This document shows, one piece after another, positions 7,503 to 16,500 of a stretch of DNA of 64,000 bases. The notes beneath the pieces were generated by a model. The model made no database searches and was not told where the DNA came from. It worked only from the letters and a program-made list of their open reading frames with translations. The stretch lies in the NCBI RefSeq assembly GCF_009857605.1, contig NZ_WWCT01000001.1:62001-126000 (forward strand), read 5' to 3'. Positions within the stretch are counted from its first letter, which is position 1. Every line of letters begins with the position of its first letter. Source of the DNA: Duganella levis. GTDB taxonomy: Bacteria > Pseudomonadota > Gammaproteobacteria > Burkholderiales > Burkholderiaceae_D. The translations under genes were made by a program, and so were the position numbers.

Positions 7503-8489
7503 CTATTTGAGTGTGTCCAGATTACGGTCGAGGATCTCGGCCGTGGATACGAGCAGGCGCGTGACCTCGGCATAAAACACCAGATTGATTTTTTCAAAAG
7601 AATCGCCTGGCTTGTGATAATCGACATGGTCTTCCACACCAAAATACAGGAAGGGAATGCCCCGCTCGTGGAACTTGACGTGGTCCGACTGGGTCGTCCA
7701 GTCATAATCGGGCGCCGCGCCGGTTGGCTTGCTGTCGTGCCCCAGCCGGACCTTGACACTGCTGGTCGCCGCCGCCTTTGCCACTAATATCTTGAGGGCA
7801 GGCGTATAGCTGGTGCCAGCGGCGAAAATCTCATTGTTGTCGTTGCGGCTGACCATATCGAAGTTCAGGTTTACCGCCACTTGCTCGATCGGAATTGGCG
7901 CCGAATTGATGAAATAGTTCGCGCCATCGGCGCCCCCCTCTTCGGCGTCGAAAGCAGCGAAGATGATCGTATTGTGCGGAGGATACTTCTTGAAATGCGC
8001 GGCAACCGCCAGCATCGCCGCCACACCCGATGCGTTATCGTCGGCGCCCAGATAAACCTTACCGTCTCGGACACCCAGATGGTCGTAATGCGCCGACACC
8101 ACCATGTAGCGCTCGGGACTGACGCTGCCGCGTATTTGACCGATCAGGTTGGCCGCATATGGATACGTCTTCTCTGCCTTTCCATTCCTGGCAGGGCGGG
8201 TGAAGGTGAACGGCGTCAGGTGGCTGGCGCCGAGGGGAGCCAGGCCGATCTCGTCGAAGCGGCGCTTGATGTATTCCTGCGCGAGGCGGCTGCCGTCGCT
8301 GCCGACTAATCTGCCAGCGAACGCCGGCGAAGACAAGGTGCGCAAATCGGAAATCAGGGCTGCGCTGTCGAGCTCCGGCTTGTCAGCAGGGGCCGCTGAG
8401 CTCTTGTAGTCAACAGGCGGTTGTGCTGCGCAAGCGGCCAGAAGCAATTGGACAAGGACTACCAGTACGGTGAAGCGAACTGCTTTCAT
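7503..8489 (-). CDS. M28-family metallopeptidase, lipoprotein
   Basis: Zinc aminopeptidase-like exopeptidase of 328 residues. An N-terminal signal with lipobox LLLAAC places it on a membrane, facing the periplasm. The M28 metal ligands are visible in order: HYDHLG (His), GADDNASG (bridging Asp), DAEEGG (catalytic and metal Glu), NFDM (Asp), and a late His in VEDHVDYH. The length and motif order match secreted M28 enzymes that clip N-terminal residues from peptides. It is a single gene flanked by the tRNA terminator and the dispersed repeat, so context gives no pathway. The start ATG at 8489 has GAGGAG at good spacing. Confidence 0.93.
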   Translation of the reverse strand: MKAVRFTVLVVLVQLLLAACAAQPPVDYKSSAAPADKPELDSAALISDLRTLSSPAFAGRLVGSDGSRLAQEYIKRRFDEIGLAPLGASHLTPFTFTRPARNGKAEKTYPYAANLIGQIRGSVSPERYMVVSAHYDHLGVRDGKVYLGADDNASGVAAMLAVAAHFKKYPPHNTIIFAAFDAEEGGADGANYFINSAPIPIEQVAVNLNFDMVSRNDNNEIFAAGTSYTPALKILVAKAAATSSVKVRLGHDSKPTGAAPDYDWTTQSDHVKFHERGIPFLYFGVEDHVDYHKPGDSFEKINLVFYAEVTRLLVSTAEILDRNLDTLK

Positions 8490-8519
8490 AAACTCCTCGT
8501 TTGAGCTGCTAAAAATTTA

Positions 8520-8705
8520 TCAATGAATGGTGTCGAGGTCATAGGACCCGTCAAGCGGTCTTAACCCCATCATGGGTACAGAAAGTTCACCACGAAAAGG
8601 AATAAGGGCTGCCGTGATCTTCACGCTCAGGGATGCCTTAACAAAAAAAAGCCACGGTGCAGGAGCGATGTAGATTGTTTTTTTCTTAAAGAAACTTATT
8701 TTCAC
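8520..8705 (-). CDS. Small unknown protein sharing its N terminus with a repeat elsewhere
   Basis: Sixty-one residues starting MKISFFKKKTIYIAPAPWLFF. The first 24 codons and about 50 bases upstream are part of a dispersed repeat whose second copy lies at 29066-29174. Codons after residue 25 have no counterpart there. The IS110 element begins 57 bases upstream and may have cut off its promoter. It may be a real small membrane-associated protein, or a hybrid made by recombination. No family is recognised. Confidence 0.3.
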   Translation of the reverse strand: MKISFFKKKTIYIAPAPWLFFVKASLSVKITAALIPFRGELSVPMMGLRPLDGSYDLDTIH

Positions 8706-8750
8706 TTCTCCCCCGAATTTTTTGGCGAATTTTGTGGGCGCACGCGACCG
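8640..8750. repeat. Dispersed repeat, copy 1 (about 110 bp)
   Basis: Closely similar, in the same orientation, to 29066-29174, with shared blocks such as AAAAAAGCCA, GGTGCAGG, TTTTCACTT, GGCGAATTTTGT and GCACGCGACC. Similarity ends abruptly on both sides. The right end stops about 12 bases before the IS110 inverted repeat. Confidence 0.8.
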
Positions 8751-8762
8751 GACAGCCCGTAT

Positions 8763-8776
8763 ATGGACTCCTCCTC
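8763..8776. repeat. IS terminal inverted repeat (transposase 3' side)
   Basis: ATGGACTCCTCCTC, an exact inverted match to 10125-10138. Confidence 0.85.
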
Positions 8777-9026
8777 GTTTGCAAACATTCCGTCTTTGAC
8801 TTTCAGGTACGACTGCTCACGTATATTCGGTCTCTAACTACATTGCCCGCTTTCGGGCAATGACCATAATGGGCTATTCGCGCGCTGGCTCCCTATCGCT
8901 TCTTCGGGCTCGAAGGCCGCAGACATTCTCGGGTTCTGCCAGCGCCGGTTCGACCTGTTGGCCATCATCGGCATGTTTCGCAATCGTGGTTGGATACTCT
9001 TTTTTACGTACTGATTACGCTACTAT
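8777..9026 (-). ncRNA. Probable bridge RNA / seekRNA region of the IS
   Basis: About 250 non-coding bases between the transposase stop and the end of the element. In IS1111-type members this position encodes the structured RNA that pairs with donor and target DNA and guides insertion. A perfect 9-bp stem with a 4-base loop is visible (CATTGCCCG-CTTT-CGGGCAATG, 8841-8862). The exact RNA limits and guide loops cannot be fixed from one copy. The existence of such RNAs is family knowledge, the assignment here is inference. Confidence 0.5.
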
Positions 9027-10058
9027 TTAGACCGCCACCAGCCCAGGCTGATAATCGGTCCCTTTGGTCATCATCGCCCAGGCAATACGCGCCATCTTGT
9101 TGGCCAGTGCAACCGCCGCGATGTTGTGATGCCTAGTCTGGGCGATGTGCGTTACCCAGCGACTCATCCGGTCATTCTTGCTGGCCGCCGTGCGCAACAC
9201 GGACCGGGCACCGTGAATCAACAACGTGCGTAGCTGTGCATCTCCTCGCTTTGTGATCCCCAGCAATCGCTCCTTCCCGCCCGAGCTATTTTGCCTGGGC
9301 GTCAGCCCCAACGATGCCGCCATCTGCCTGCCACTGCTGAACTGCTTGGCGTCACCGACGTTGGCCACAAGCGCGGTCGCGATGATCGGGCCAACGCCGC
9401 GCAGTTGCTGCAACCTGGTGGCGACAGGATCCGTGGCCGCCGCGATTTCTATTTCCTGATCCAGTTCTTTAACTCGCAGTTCCAGGTTCAACAGATCGAG
9501 CCACAAGCCGCGAAGCATACGCCGGAAACGTTGCGTCAATCCATTTTCCAGGTCCTCTAGCCACAGCGGAATGGCGGCGCGCAGTTGGATCATTTCCCTG
9601 GGAGCCACCAAGCCATATTCGCTGCACAGCCCACGGATCTGGTTGCCCTTGGCGGAACGCTGACTCACCAGCTCCGCCCTGATCCGGTGGATCGCCTGCA
9701 GGTCCTGCTGCTCGACTGACTTGACGGCGACATAGCGCATACTCGGCCGGCTCATCGCCTCGCAGATCGCCTCCGCGTCGTTGGCGTCGTTCTTATTACT
9801 CTTCACGTACGGCTTCACGAACTGGGGCGCAATCAGTTTCACGGTGAAGCCGCGTTTCTGTAATTGCCGCGCCCAGTGGTGCGCACCGCCACAGGCTTCC
9901 ATGCCAATCTCGCAGCCTGGCTCTATCTTCTCCAGCAGCGCCGATAACCACTCTGCACGGCCCAGCTTCTTACGCCAAACAACTTTTTCGCAACGATCCA
10001 CCCCATGCACCTGAAAGACACTCTTGGCCAGATCGACGCCGACGCGGATAATCTTCAT
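9027..10058 (-). CDS. IS110-family transposase (DEDD N domain, transposase_20 C domain)
   Basis: Recombinase of 343 residues. The N-terminal RuvC-like DEDD domain starts VGVDLAKSVFQVHGVD and continues with GMEACGGAHHWAR and KNDANDAEAICEA, carrying the acidic catalytic residues. The C-terminal transposase_20 domain shows LRGVGPIIATALVANVGD and the serine-containing SSGGKERLLGITKRGD. The frame is full length and uninterrupted, so the element could still be active. Start ATG 10058 is preceded by GAAGGAG. Confidence 0.96.
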   Translation of the reverse strand: MKIIRVGVDLAKSVFQVHGVDRCEKVVWRKKLGRAEWLSALLEKIEPGCEIGMEACGGAHHWARQLQKRGFTVKLIAPQFVKPYVKSNKNDANDAEAICEAMSRPSMRYVAVKSVEQQDLQAIHRIRAELVSQRSAKGNQIRGLCSEYGLVAPREMIQLRAAIPLWLEDLENGLTQRFRRMLRGLWLDLLNLELRVKELDQEIEIAAATDPVATRLQQLRGVGPIIATALVANVGDAKQFSSGRQMAASLGLTPRQNSSGGKERLLGITKRGDAQLRTLLIHGARSVLRTAASKNDRMSRWVTHIAQTRHHNIAAVALANKMARIAWAMMTKGTDYQPGLVAV

Positions 10059-10124
10059 CGTGGACTCCTTCTCTTAACTGGTTGTGTGGTAACTCCCAGT
10101 TTAGGCGCCTAGACGCCGATAGGT

Positions 10125-10138
10125 GAGGAGGAGTCCAT
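10125..10138. repeat. IS terminal inverted repeat (transposase 5' side)
   Basis: GAGGAGGAGTCCAT, an exact inverted match to 8763-8776. The 160 bases from here to the next gene at 10301 hold nothing recognisable. Confidence 0.85.
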
Positions 10139-10300
10139 CCCATTGCTTCTGGCCGAAGACGGACCAAGATGGTGAGGATAGCATCTTGCTTGTGTGTAAA
10201 GTACGCGGTTTGTCACTGCAACAATCTCGGGCTCAACTCGATCTCAGGGAGTTGCTATTGTGTTAGGGCGCGAAGCATGGATCGGCTCGTGCTCGCGGGG

Positions 10301-11659
10301 TTATGGCAAGGTCACGGTGACGGAGAGTCCTCTACCGGCGATGCCGGGACTTAAGCGGATTTGCGCGCGATGACGGTCAGCAATACGGGCCACGATCGAT
10401 AGCCCCAGTCCGCTGCCAGGCTGGGATGCGCCGCCCAGGCGGAAGAAGCGCTCGAACACACGGTCCTGCATTTCCTGGGGTACGCCGGGGCCTGAATCTG
10501 CCACGCATAGAAAGCTGCGACCGTCACGCTGTCCGCAGCTGATGATGATCGTGCCCGGCGACGGCGTGTAGCGCATCGCGTTCTCAACAAGATTGCGGAG
10601 CAGGATGCGCATGCTGTCGACATGCAATGCGCACGGCGCGGGCGCGATGCCCAGCTGCACATCAAGTTGTGGGCATTGCTCCCGCCAATGGCTGCTTTGT
10701 TCGCGCAGCAAATCGGCCAGGTCGCCCGCGTCCGGTGTGGTGGTTACCCCCGATTGCGGGTCCATCTTTTCCAGCGTCAGCAACTGGCCGACCAGATGGG
10801 TGGCGCGATCGACGCTGGCGCTCAGGCCGGCAATGAATTCGTCGCGCTCTTCCGCGCTGCGCGCCCGCTTCAGCACTTGCAGATTCGTCTTGATGGCCGC
10901 CAACGGTGTCCGCAGCTCGTGCGCCGCGTCTGCGGTAAAGCGCTGCTCGTGCTCCATGGTTTGCCTGACGCGGCCGAACAGGCGGTTAATCGCCTGCAGC
11001 AGTGGATGTACCTCGCTGGGCACGCCGCTCAGGCTGACCTCGGCCAGATCGTTGGGCGTGCGCGCCGTGACCTCGTCGGCCGATGCCTGCAGCGCGCGCA
11101 CCACGCGGCTGATGCTCCACCAGATCGCCACCGTCGCCAGCACTGCCAGCAACGTGCCAAAGATGATGATCTTGTAGAAGAAGCGGCTGCTGATGTCTTC
11201 CCGGTGGCTGGTTGGCTCGGCCACCACCAGCGCCAGTTCGTGGCGCTCGTCCCACAGCGTGAACAGGCGCCAGCGCTTGCCGCCGATCCGCGTCCACGAC
11301 AAGCCGTCTGGCGCCTCGGGCGAGAACACGTCGCCAGGCGCGCCGTCATTCTTGTACAGCACGCGCTGGTTGATGTCGCGCACCTGGAACAGCAGGTAGC
11401 GGTGTGGATTGGCGTGCCCCTTCATCGGCAGGCTGATCGGCTGTGCCAGCCCGTGCTCGCGGACTTCGTTTTCCACCAGCGACAGCAGCAGGTGCGCCGT
11501 CTCCACCAGCGACTGGTCGAACAGTTCGTCGCTTTCCTGCTGCGCGTCGACGTAGACGATGGCGGCGCTGCTGGCCCACAGCGTCAATGTCAGGCCGAGC
11601 AGCGACGCCAGCAAAGTGCGCTTCAGCGACCAGCGCTTGCCGAACACATTGCCGGTCAT
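10301..11659 (-). CDS. Sensor histidine kinase, QseC/PmrB type
   Basis: Membrane kinase of 452 residues. TM1 at about 17-37, a periplasmic 2CSK_N-like sensor domain to about 165, TM2 at about 166-187, HAMP, then HisKA with the phospho-accepting His in ADAAHELRTPLAAIK and a HATPase with NLVENAMRYTP, DSGPGVP and GSGLGLSIV boxes. All catalytic motifs are intact. It overlaps its regulator gene by 4 bases and lies divergent from the RND efflux operon, so it probably senses the efflux substrate, which may be a metal ion or a cationic compound. A ligand cannot be read from the sequence. Confidence 0.93.
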   Translation of the reverse strand: MTGNVFGKRWSLKRTLLASLLGLTLTLWASSAAIVYVDAQQESDELFDQSLVETAHLLLSLVENEVREHGLAQPISLPMKGHANPHRYLLFQVRDINQRVLYKNDGAPGDVFSPEAPDGLSWTRIGGKRWRLFTLWDERHELALVVAEPTSHREDISSRFFYKIIIFGTLLAVLATVAIWWSISRVVRALQASADEVTARTPNDLAEVSLSGVPSEVHPLLQAINRLFGRVRQTMEHEQRFTADAAHELRTPLAAIKTNLQVLKRARSAEERDEFIAGLSASVDRATHLVGQLLTLEKMDPQSGVTTTPDAGDLADLLREQSSHWREQCPQLDVQLGIAPAPCALHVDSMRILLRNLVENAMRYTPSPGTIIISCGQRDGRSFLCVADSGPGVPQEMQDRVFERFFRLGGASQPGSGLGLSIVARIADRHRAQIRLSPGIAGRGLSVTVTLP

Positions 11660-12324
11660 GGGGCCGCCGGCTTATCGATGCAGTAGCCGACCGCGTGCAC
11701 GGTGCGGATCAGCTCCCGCCCCAGCTTGCGGCGCAAGTGATGGATGTGCACCTGCACGGCATTGCTTTCCACTTCGTCGCCCCAGCTATACAGATTCTTT
11801 TCCAGCTGTTCTCGGCTCAGCACGCGGCCGGCCTGTTCGACCAGCATTTGCAGGATGAGGAATTCCTTCATGGTCAGCGTGACCGTCTGGCCGGCCTGGG
11901 TCACGTGGCGGTCGGCGATGTCCAGCACCAGGTTGCCATGCACCAGCTGTTCGCGCAGGCGGCCGGCGGCGCGCCGGCTGGCGCTGCGGATGCGGGCCGC
12001 CAGTTCGTCGAGGTCAAACGGTTTGATGATGAAGTCGTCAGCGCCGGCATCGAGGCCGGCGATGCGTTGCCTGATATGGTCGCGCGCCGTCACCACCAGC
12101 ACGGCGCCCTGGTAACCGGTGTCGCGCAGGCCGGCCAGCACCTGCATGCCATCCTGGTCGGGCAGGCCGAGATCCAGCAGCACGCAGCCGTAGTCGTGCA
12201 GCCGCGCCGCTGTCCGCGCATGTTCGGCCGACGTGACCCAATCGACCGCGTAGCCGTTCTGCTCCAGCCCGATCTGGGTGGCGCGGCCAAGTTGGGGATC
12301 GTCTTCGGTGAGCAAAATACGCAT
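11656..12324 (-). CDS. OmpR/PhoB-type response regulator, QseB/PmrA-like
   Basis: DNA-binding regulator of 222 residues. The receiver has LLTEDDPQLG, the phospho-acceptor Asp in LLDLGLPDQDG (near residue 51) and KPFDLDEL. The C-terminal winged helix includes LSREQLEKNLYSWGDEVES and VQVHIHHLRRKLG, typical of the QseB/PmrA branch. It is co-transcribed with the kinase through a 4-base overlap. Three TTAAG-type half sites at 11-bp steps lie 46-74 bases upstream of its start, facing the efflux operon, so autoregulation and control of that operon are likely. Confidence 0.94.
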   Translation of the reverse strand: MRILLTEDDPQLGRATQIGLEQNGYAVDWVTSAEHARTAARLHDYGCVLLDLGLPDQDGMQVLAGLRDTGYQGAVLVVTARDHIRQRIAGLDAGADDFIIKPFDLDELAARIRSASRRAAGRLREQLVHGNLVLDIADRHVTQAGQTVTLTMKEFLILQMLVEQAGRVLSREQLEKNLYSWGDEVESNAVQVHIHHLRRKLGRELIRTVHAVGYCIDKPAAP

Positions 12325-12369
12325 GGGGGCAAGCCTGAAAAAAGATGTCTGGATCGTACGAACAACTTG

Positions 12370-12398
12370 TTAAGAACCTCTTAAGAACTTCTTAGCAA
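12370..12398. promoter_or_regulatory. Triple 11-bp-spaced regulator box (QseB/PmrA-type)
   Basis: GTTAAG-AACCT-CTTAAG-AACTT-CTTAGC: three half sites at exact 11-bp period (12370, 12381, 12392). The first two fit the YTTAAK-N5-YTTAAK pattern known for PmrA and QseB. It sits in the 114-base gap between the divergent regulator and efflux genes. Confidence 0.75.
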
Positions 12399-12438
12399 CA
12401 TCGCCGGCATTTCGTCCCACTATGGAACCCGTCCCGAC

Positions 12439-13566
12439 ATGTTGAATGCATTTCTCTTATTGTCTGCCGCCGCTGCGGCGCCCGCCGCCGCAGTGGAGCA
12501 GGTGCTCATCACGCCGGAGCAGATCACGCGCGCCGGCATCGTTACCACGCCGGCGCTGGCTACACTGCCGGAGCATGGCGCGACCGGCGGCGACGCCATC
12601 GTGTTGTCCGGCACGGTGGTGCCGCCGACCACGGCGACAGTCGTCAGCGGCGCCGTCTGGGGCGGAATGGTACAGGAAGTCCATGTCGCGACCTTGCAGG
12701 CGGTGAAAGCCGGCGCGCCGCTGGTCACGCTGTTCAGTCAGCCATGGATGGAATTGCAGCGCGAGTATGTGGAACTGTCCGCGCAGGCGCGCCTGGCAGC
12801 TGACAAGCTGGCCCGCGATGAAAGCCTTTACGCCGACGGCATCATTGCCCGCGTGCGGCTGGAGGAAAGCCGCTCCGCCGCCCATCTGGCGCGGCTGGCG
12901 GCTGACCAGCGCGGTCAAGCGTTGCGGGCCGGCGGCATGCCCCAGGCAGCGATAGTCAGGCTGCCGGACGAGCGTCAACTGAGTCCCTTGCTGACGGTGC
13001 GCGCGCAAGCGGCCGGCACGGTGGTGGAATTGCCGCTGTCGGTGGGCCAGCAGGCTGAACCGGGCAGCAGCGTGGCCCGGATCGTGCGCGACGGTCCGCT
13101 ATGGGTGGAGTTGCAAGCATCGCGCCAGCAACTGGCGTCGGTGTCGGTGGGCGACAAGCTGCTGGTGGCGGAAGGCTGCCAGCTGAAAGTCAGCGCCATT
13201 TCGCCGTTGGTGAACGGCGTCAATCAGACCGCGCTGGTGCGCGCCGAGCAGGTCGAGCGCAATGGCTGCCTGAAGCTCAATGCATTTGTGGAAGCCCGAC
13301 TGGCGCGGCCGCGTGCGCAAGCCGGTGCGATGGCGGTGCCGGCCGCTTCGCTGGTGCGCCGTGGCGCCGCCAGCTACGTGTTCGTCCGCAACGCCAAGGG
13401 TTTCCAGGCGGTGCCGGTGCAGCCGGGCGCCGCCGCCGGCGACCAGGTCTGGGTGCGCGGCGCGCTGCGCGCCGGCGCGCCGGTGGCAATGCGTGGCCTG
13501 GTGGCCATCAAGGGCGCTTGGAGCGGCCTTGGCGAGCCGGCCGTTGAAGCGAAAGGACAGCCATAA
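12439..13566 (+). CDS. RND efflux periplasmic adaptor (CzcB/HlyD family)
   Basis: Membrane-fusion protein of 375 residues linking an RND pump to an outer-membrane channel. A short hydrophobic signal (about 1-18) is followed by a barrel-sandwich/lipoyl half (VVSGAVWGGMVQEVHV), an alpha-helical hairpin (about 110-165), the second lipoyl half (TVRAQAAGTVVELP), and beta-barrel and proximal domains. It has no His-rich or CXXC metal-binding N-terminal extension, unlike many CzcB proteins. The stop and the next start overlap as TAATG, so the permease is translationally coupled. First gene of a five-gene operon. Confidence 0.92.
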   Translation: MLNAFLLLSAAAAAPAAAVEQVLITPEQITRAGIVTTPALATLPEHGATGGDAIVLSGTVVPPTTATVVSGAVWGGMVQEVHVATLQAVKAGAPLVTLFSQPWMELQREYVELSAQARLAADKLARDESLYADGIIARVRLEESRSAAHLARLAADQRGQALRAGGMPQAAIVRLPDERQLSPLLTVRAQAAGTVVELPLSVGQQAEPGSSVARIVRDGPLWVELQASRQQLASVSVGDKLLVAEGCQLKVSAISPLVNGVNQTALVRAEQVERNGCLKLNAFVEARLARPRAQAGAMAVPAASLVRRGAASYVFVRNAKGFQAVPVQPGAAAGDQVWVRGALRAGAPVAMRGLVAIKGAWSGLGEPAVEAKGQP

Positions 13567-16500
13567 TGCTGGGCCGTCTGATTGCCCTGTCGCTGGCGCA
13601 GCGTCTGCTGGTGCTGGTGTTGACCGTGATGATGGTGCTGGCCGGCGCCAAGGCGGTTGGCGAACTGTCGATAGACGCCTTCCCCGACGTCTCCAGCACG
13701 CAGGTCAAGATCATCATGAAGGCGCCCGGCATGACCCCGGAAGAGGTGGAAACGCGCATCGTGGCGCCGATTGAGCAGGAGCTGCTGGGCATACCGCAGC
13801 AGTCGGTGCTGCGTTCGCAGTCCAAATATGCGATTGCCGACATCACACTGAACTTCCAGGAAGGCACGGATATGTACTGGGCCCGCCAGCAAGCCACCGA
13901 ACGCCTGGCGGCGGTGCTGAAGGACTTGCCGTCTTCCGCCAGCGGCGGCCTGGCGCCAGTCACCACGCCGCTGGGCGATGTGTTCATGTTCACCATTGAA
14001 GGCCCGCTGTCGCTGATGGAAAAGCGCACGCTGCTGGAGTGGACCATCCGCCCGCAGCTGCGCAACATCGCCGGCGTGGCTGATGTGAACTCGCTGGGCG
14101 GCGAAGTGCGCAGCTTCGAAGTGATCCCCGACCTGGCCGCGCTGGCGGCGCGCAAGGTGTCGCTGGAACAGCTGGAAAAAGCGCTGCAAGCCAACAATCG
14201 CAGCGACGGCGCCGGCCGTCTGGTCAGCGGTGAAGAATCGTTCCTGATCCGCAGCGACGCCAGCGTGCGCACGCTGGCGGACGTGGCCGCCATCGCCATC
14301 ACCAGCCGCGACGGCGTCGCGGTGACGGTGGGCCAGGTGGCGCGGCTCCGCACCGGCGCGCTGACGCGCTACGGCACCGTGACGCAGAGCGGCAAGGGCG
14401 AGGCGGTGCAAGGCCTGGTGCTGGCGATGCGCGGCGCCAACGCGCTGAATGTGGTGGACCAGGTGCGCGAGCGCCTGGACGAGATTGGCAAATCGCTGCC
14501 GGCGGGCACCACCATCAGCACCTTCTATGACCGCGGCAGTCTGGTTGAGCGCGCCGTCAACACGGTCAGCAAGGCCCTGCTGGAGGCGACCGTGCTGGTG
14601 GTGGTGCTGTTGTACGTGTTCCTGGGCAATGTGCGGGCGGCCGTGGTGGTGGCGTGCATTCTGCCACTGTCGGCGCTGGGCACCTTCCTGCTGATGCGCC
14701 AGTTTGGCCTGAGCGCCAATCTGATGTCGCTGGGTGGGCTGGCGATTGCCATCGGCATGCTGGTGGATGCCGCCGTGGTGGTGGTCGAGAATATCGAAGC
14801 CCATAGCAGCAAGGCGCAATCCGGCATGTCGTGGCTGCATGTGATTTACCGCGCGGTGCGTGACGTGGCGGTGCCGGTCACGGCCGGCATGGTGGTCATC
14901 ATGGTGGTGTTCATTCCGCTGCTGACCTTGCAGGGGCTGGAAGGCAAGATGTTCGCGCCGGTGGCCATGACGATTATCTTTGCGCTGGGCGCCTCGCTGC
15001 TGCTGTCGTTGACGGTGATTCCGGTGCTGGCGTCCTTCCTGCTGAAGGCGCATCACGGTCCGGCGCCGCGCATGGTGGTGTGGATGGAGGCGGTCTACCA
15101 GAGGGTGCTGACCCGTGCGCTGGGCAATGAACGCATTGTGGTCGGCATGGCTGCGGCGGCGCTGGTGGTGGCGGTGGGCCTGTTCATGGTGGTTGGCAAG
15201 TCCTTCATGCCGGTGCTGGAAGAGGGCGACTTGATCATGCAGGCCGAGAAGCTGCCGTCGGTCAGCCTGCAGGAGTCGACTGCGCAGGATCTGGCGATAC
15301 AGCGCCGCATTCTGGCCGAAGTGCCGGAGGTGACGCGCATTGTGGCCCGCCTGGGCACCGATGAACTGGGCCTTGATCCGATGGGGCCGAACGAAACCGA
15401 TTCCTTCCTGGTGCTGAAACCGCGCGCTGAATGGCGCAACCCGGATAAAGAAGTGCTGATTGATGCCTTGCGCAAGGCCACCGCCGGCTTCCCTGGGATT
15501 AACTTCAGCTTCACGCAACCGATCGAAATGCGTACCTCCGAAATGCTGTCCGGCGTGCGCGGTGACCTGGCCATCAAGATCTTCGGCACGGATACGCAGA
15601 AGCTGGGTGAGCTGGCCGAACAGATTGTCGGCGTGGTGCAGACCATCCACGGCAGCGAGGACGTGCTGACGGTCAAGAACGAAGGCGTGCAGTATATGCA
15701 GGTCGATATTGACCGCGTGGCCGCCGGCCGCCTGGGGCTGAGTGCCGAGCAGGTGCAGAACGACCTGCGCACCATGATTGAAGGCCGTACCACCGGCATC
15801 GTCATCGATGGCGTGCAGCGCCTGCCGCTGCTGCTGCGCGGTGGCGACGAGATGCGCATGTCGCCGGAACTGTTCCGGCAATTGCGGCTGCCGCTGGCCG
15901 ACGGCGCGGCGGTGCCGCTAAGCCAGATCGCCACGCTGCGCGCGGTGGACGGCCCGGTCAAGGTTGAACGCGAGAACAGCAGCCGCCTGGCGGTGGTGCG
16001 CGCCAATGTGCGCGGGCGTGACCTGGTCGGCTTTGTCGACGAGGCCAAGGCGGCGGTGGCGCAACAGGTCAAGCTGCCTGCCGGCTATCGCCTGTCGTGG
16101 GGCGGCCAGTTCGAGAACCAGCAGCGGGCTGCGGCGCGCCTGGCGGTGGTGGTGCCGGCCGCGCTGGCGGTGATCTTCCTGCTGCTGTTCAGCACACTGG
16201 GCAGCGTGCGGCAGGCGGTGCTGGTGTTCGTCAACATTCCATTTGCGTTGATCGGCGGCGTGGTGGCGCTGGCGGTGACCGGCGAATACCTGTCCGTGCC
16301 GGCCTCGGTGGGCTTTATCGCGCTGATGGGCATCGCCGTGCTGAACGGGCTGGTGATGATTACCTGTTTTAACCAGATGGTGGCGCGCGGCGTGCCGCTG
16401 GCCGAGGTGGTGGTGCAGGGCGCCTTGCGCCGCCTGCGCCCGGTGATGATGACCGCCAGTATCACCGGCCTGGGCCTGGTGCCGCTGCTGCTGGCGACCG

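Larger units (their letters stand above)
8763..10138 (-). mobile_element. IS110-family insertion sequence, IS1111-like
   Basis: A single transposase gene on the minus strand flanked by a 14-bp inverted repeat (ATGGACTCCTCCTC at 8763-8776 and its complement at 10125-10138). The element is about 1.38 kb, normal for this family. The short 5' side (about 66 bases between gene and repeat) and long 3' side (about 250 bases) match the IS1111 subgroup, whose inverted repeats lie a few bases inside the true ends. Exact ends are therefore uncertain by several bases, and no target duplication is expected. It inserted beside the dispersed repeat. Confidence 0.88.

Noticed and set aside
13374..15881. Open frame of 835 codons on the minus strand
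   Set aside because: It lies opposite the RND permease, is extremely rich in His, Gln and Arg, and has no domain pattern; it is a shadow of high-GC coding on the other strand.
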